NCBI GenBank assembly: GCA_947302065.1
Contig: CAMYUO010000093.1
Coordinates: 1-7,012, forward strand
Length of the DNA: 7,012 nt
Direction of reading: 5' to 3'
Origin: an uncultured Clostridia bacterium
GTDB lineage: Bacteria > Bacillota > Clostridia > Oscillospirales > Ruminococcaceae
Below, one piece after another: positions 5,649 through 7,012 of the stretch. Each line of letters opens with the position of its first letter. The first letter of the stretch is position 1. Under the pieces are notes generated by a model. The model was not told the DNA's origin, made no database searches, and was given only the letters and a program-made list of their open reading frames with translations. Both the position numbers and the translations under genes were made by a program.

Positions 5649-5686
5649 GTTTATCCGCCCGCAATTACAGAAAGGAATGATCCACA

Positions 5687-7012
5687 ATGAGCGAACAGAT
5701 CCCTTACAAGATCTATCTTGAAGAAAATGAGATGCCTAAGCAGTGGTACAACGTTCGTGCAGACATGAAGAACAAGCCTGCACCGCTGCTCAACCCTGCA
5801 ACACACCAGCCATGCACACTTGACGAGCTGAGCCATGTATTCTGCACAGAGCTGGCAAAGCAGGAGCTTGATGACAAGACTGCGTACATTGATATTCCGC
5901 AGGAGATACTTGATTTTTACAAGATGTACAGACCGTCTCCGCTGGTAAGGGCTTACTGCCTTGAAAAGGCACTGGGCACACCTGCGAAGATATACTACAA
6001 GTTCGAGGGAAACAACACCTCCGGAAGCCACAAGCTCAACAGTGCTATCGCACAGGCTTACTATGCTAAGCAGCAGGGCTTGAAGGGCGTTACGACAGAG
6101 ACAGGTGCAGGTCAGTGGGGCACGGCGCTTTCCATGGCCTGCGCATATCTGGGACTTGACTGTCAGGTATACATGGTAAAGGTATCATACGAGCAGAAGC
6201 CTTTCAGACGTGAGGTAATGCGCACATACGGTGCGAACGTTACACCGTCGCCGTCGATGCTCACTGAGGTCGGCAGAAAGATAAACGCAGAGTTCCCGGG
6301 CACAAACGGCTCGCTGGGCTGCGCTATCTCGGAGGCTGTTGAGGCTGCGACGACACAGGAAGGTTACAGATACGTACTCGGCTCGGTACTTTCACAGGTA
6401 CTGCTGCATCAGTCTGTTATCGGTCTGGAGTCGAAGATAGCAATGGACAAATACGGCATCAAGCCTGATATGATAATCGGCTGCGCAGGCGGCGGTTCCA
6501 ACCTTGGCGGACTTATCTCGCCGTTCATGGGTGAAAAGCTCAGAGGCGAGGCTGACTATCAGTTCATCGCAGTTGAGCCTGCATCCTGTCCTTCCCTGAC
6601 AAGAGGTACTTACGGTTATGATTTCTGCGACACGGGTGCTGTTTGCCCGCTGGCAAAGATGTACACGCTCGGAAGCACATTCATGCCGTCGCCTAACCAC
6701 GCAGGCGGACTTCGTTACCACGGCATGAGCAGCGTTCTTTCACAGCTGTATGCTGACGGACTTATGGAGGCACGCAGCGTTGAGCAGACAAGCGTATTTG
6801 CTGCTGCTGAGCAGTTTGCAAGGACTGAGGGCATTCTGCCTGCACCTGAGAGCAGCCATGCTATCAGAGTTGCTATCGACGAGGCTCTCAAGTGCAAGGA
6901 GACAGGCGAGGAAAAGACTATCCTGTTCGGTCTCACAGGCACAGGTTACTTTGATATGTACGCTTATGAGGCATTCAACGACGGCAAGATGAGCGACTAT
7001 ATCCCGACTGAC
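5687..7012 (+). CDS. trpB: Tryptophan synthase beta chain, TrpB2 type (3' end outside window)
   Basis: Pyridoxal-phosphate enzyme that joins indole and L-serine to give L-tryptophan in the cytoplasm. 442 codons are present without a stop; TrpB2 proteins are about 450 residues, so only the last few are missing. The early PLP-lysine motif SGSHKLN carries K116; TETGAGQWG (136-144) carries the catalytic glutamate E138; CAGGGSN (266-272) is the PLP-phosphate loop. The longer N-terminus and the NNTSGSHKLN form of the lysine motif mark the TrpB2 branch (TrpB-related), which usually works without TrpA, often on free indole. ATG 5687 has AAAGGA (5671-5676) 10 nt upstream. The gene follows a tryptophan-specific T-box by 38 nt, so it is induced when tRNA-Trp is uncharged. 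No other trp gene is visible; what follows right of the window is unknown. Confidence 0.96.
   Translation, partial: MSEQIPYKIYLEENEMPKQWYNVRADMKNKPAPLLNPATHQPCTLDELSHVFCTELAKQELDDKTAYIDIPQEILDFYKMYRPSPLVRAYCLEKALGTPAKIYYKFEGNNTSGSHKLNSAIAQAYYAKQQGLKGVTTETGAGQWGTALSMACAYLGLDCQVYMVKVSYEQKPFRREVMRTYGANVTPSPSMLTEVGRKINAEFPGTNGSLGCAISEAVEAATTQEGYRYVLGSVLSQVLLHQSVIGLESKIAMDKYGIKPDMIIGCAGGGSNLGGLISPFMGEKLRGEADYQFIAVEPASCPSLTRGTYGYDFCDTGAVCPLAKMYTLGSTFMPSPNHAGGLRYHGMSSVLSQLYADGLMEARSVEQTSVFAAAEQFARTEGILPAPESSHAIRVAIDEALKCKETGEEKTILFGLTGTGYFDMYAYEAFNDGKMSDYIPTD

Noticed and set aside
5651..6942. Open frames on the - strand opposite trpB2
   Set aside because: Shadows of the strongly supported + strand gene, without ribosome sites or recognisable protein features.
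1..7012. CRISPR array, tRNA or rRNA gene
   Set aside because: No regularly spaced short direct repeats, no tRNA T-arm/CCA signature and no rRNA sequence were seen on either strand.

Overview
The window is bacterial and most likely from a Gram-positive clostridial organism. Ruminococcus or a close relative of the Oscillospiraceae is my best guess. I infer this from the near-balanced base composition, AGGAGG/GAGGTG-type Shine-Dalgarno sites, TTGNNN-17-TATAAT promoters, a tRNA-responsive T-box leader, an archaeal-type (type 3) prolyl-tRNA synthetase and a TrpB2-type tryptophan synthase beta chain. The species call is recognition, not a database result.

Layout, left to right; every protein-coding gene is on the + strand. 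(1) 139-645 encodes a TspO/MBR membrane protein whose ribosome binding site lies in the 3' arm of a perfect 8-bp inverted repeat. (2) 646-1575 has no credible gene. It holds a possible terminator (841-875), a leftward promoter with two LexA-like SOS operators (938-994, - strand), and copy 1 of a long non-coding repeat (about 1076-1520, - orientation). (3) A TTGCAA-17-TATAAT promoter drives a small single-pass membrane protein (1637-1945) overlapping proS (1896-3374), which ends at a strong terminator. (4) 3436-4060 holds copy 2 of the repeat (about 3470-3814, + orientation), a promoter, and a structured leader. (5) An ECF-type sigma factor (4061-4609) overlaps by 8 nt a one-pass membrane protein that is probably its anti-sigma factor (4602-5249), followed by a terminator. 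(6) A consensus promoter, a tryptophan-specific T-box leader (specifier TGG, acceptor-pairing TGGC, antiterminator and terminator all readable) and trpB2, which runs off the right edge (5687-7012).

The genes form separate units, not one pathway: tspO; orf-proS; sigma/anti-sigma; T-box-trpB2. The least expected structures are the two inverted copies of a long repeat flanking the orf-proS unit. They share an ungapped 153-nt block with a 52-nt identical core, and their substitutions do not look like protein-level constraint. Almost equally notable is a LexA-type double operator in front of a stretch with no visible protein gene.
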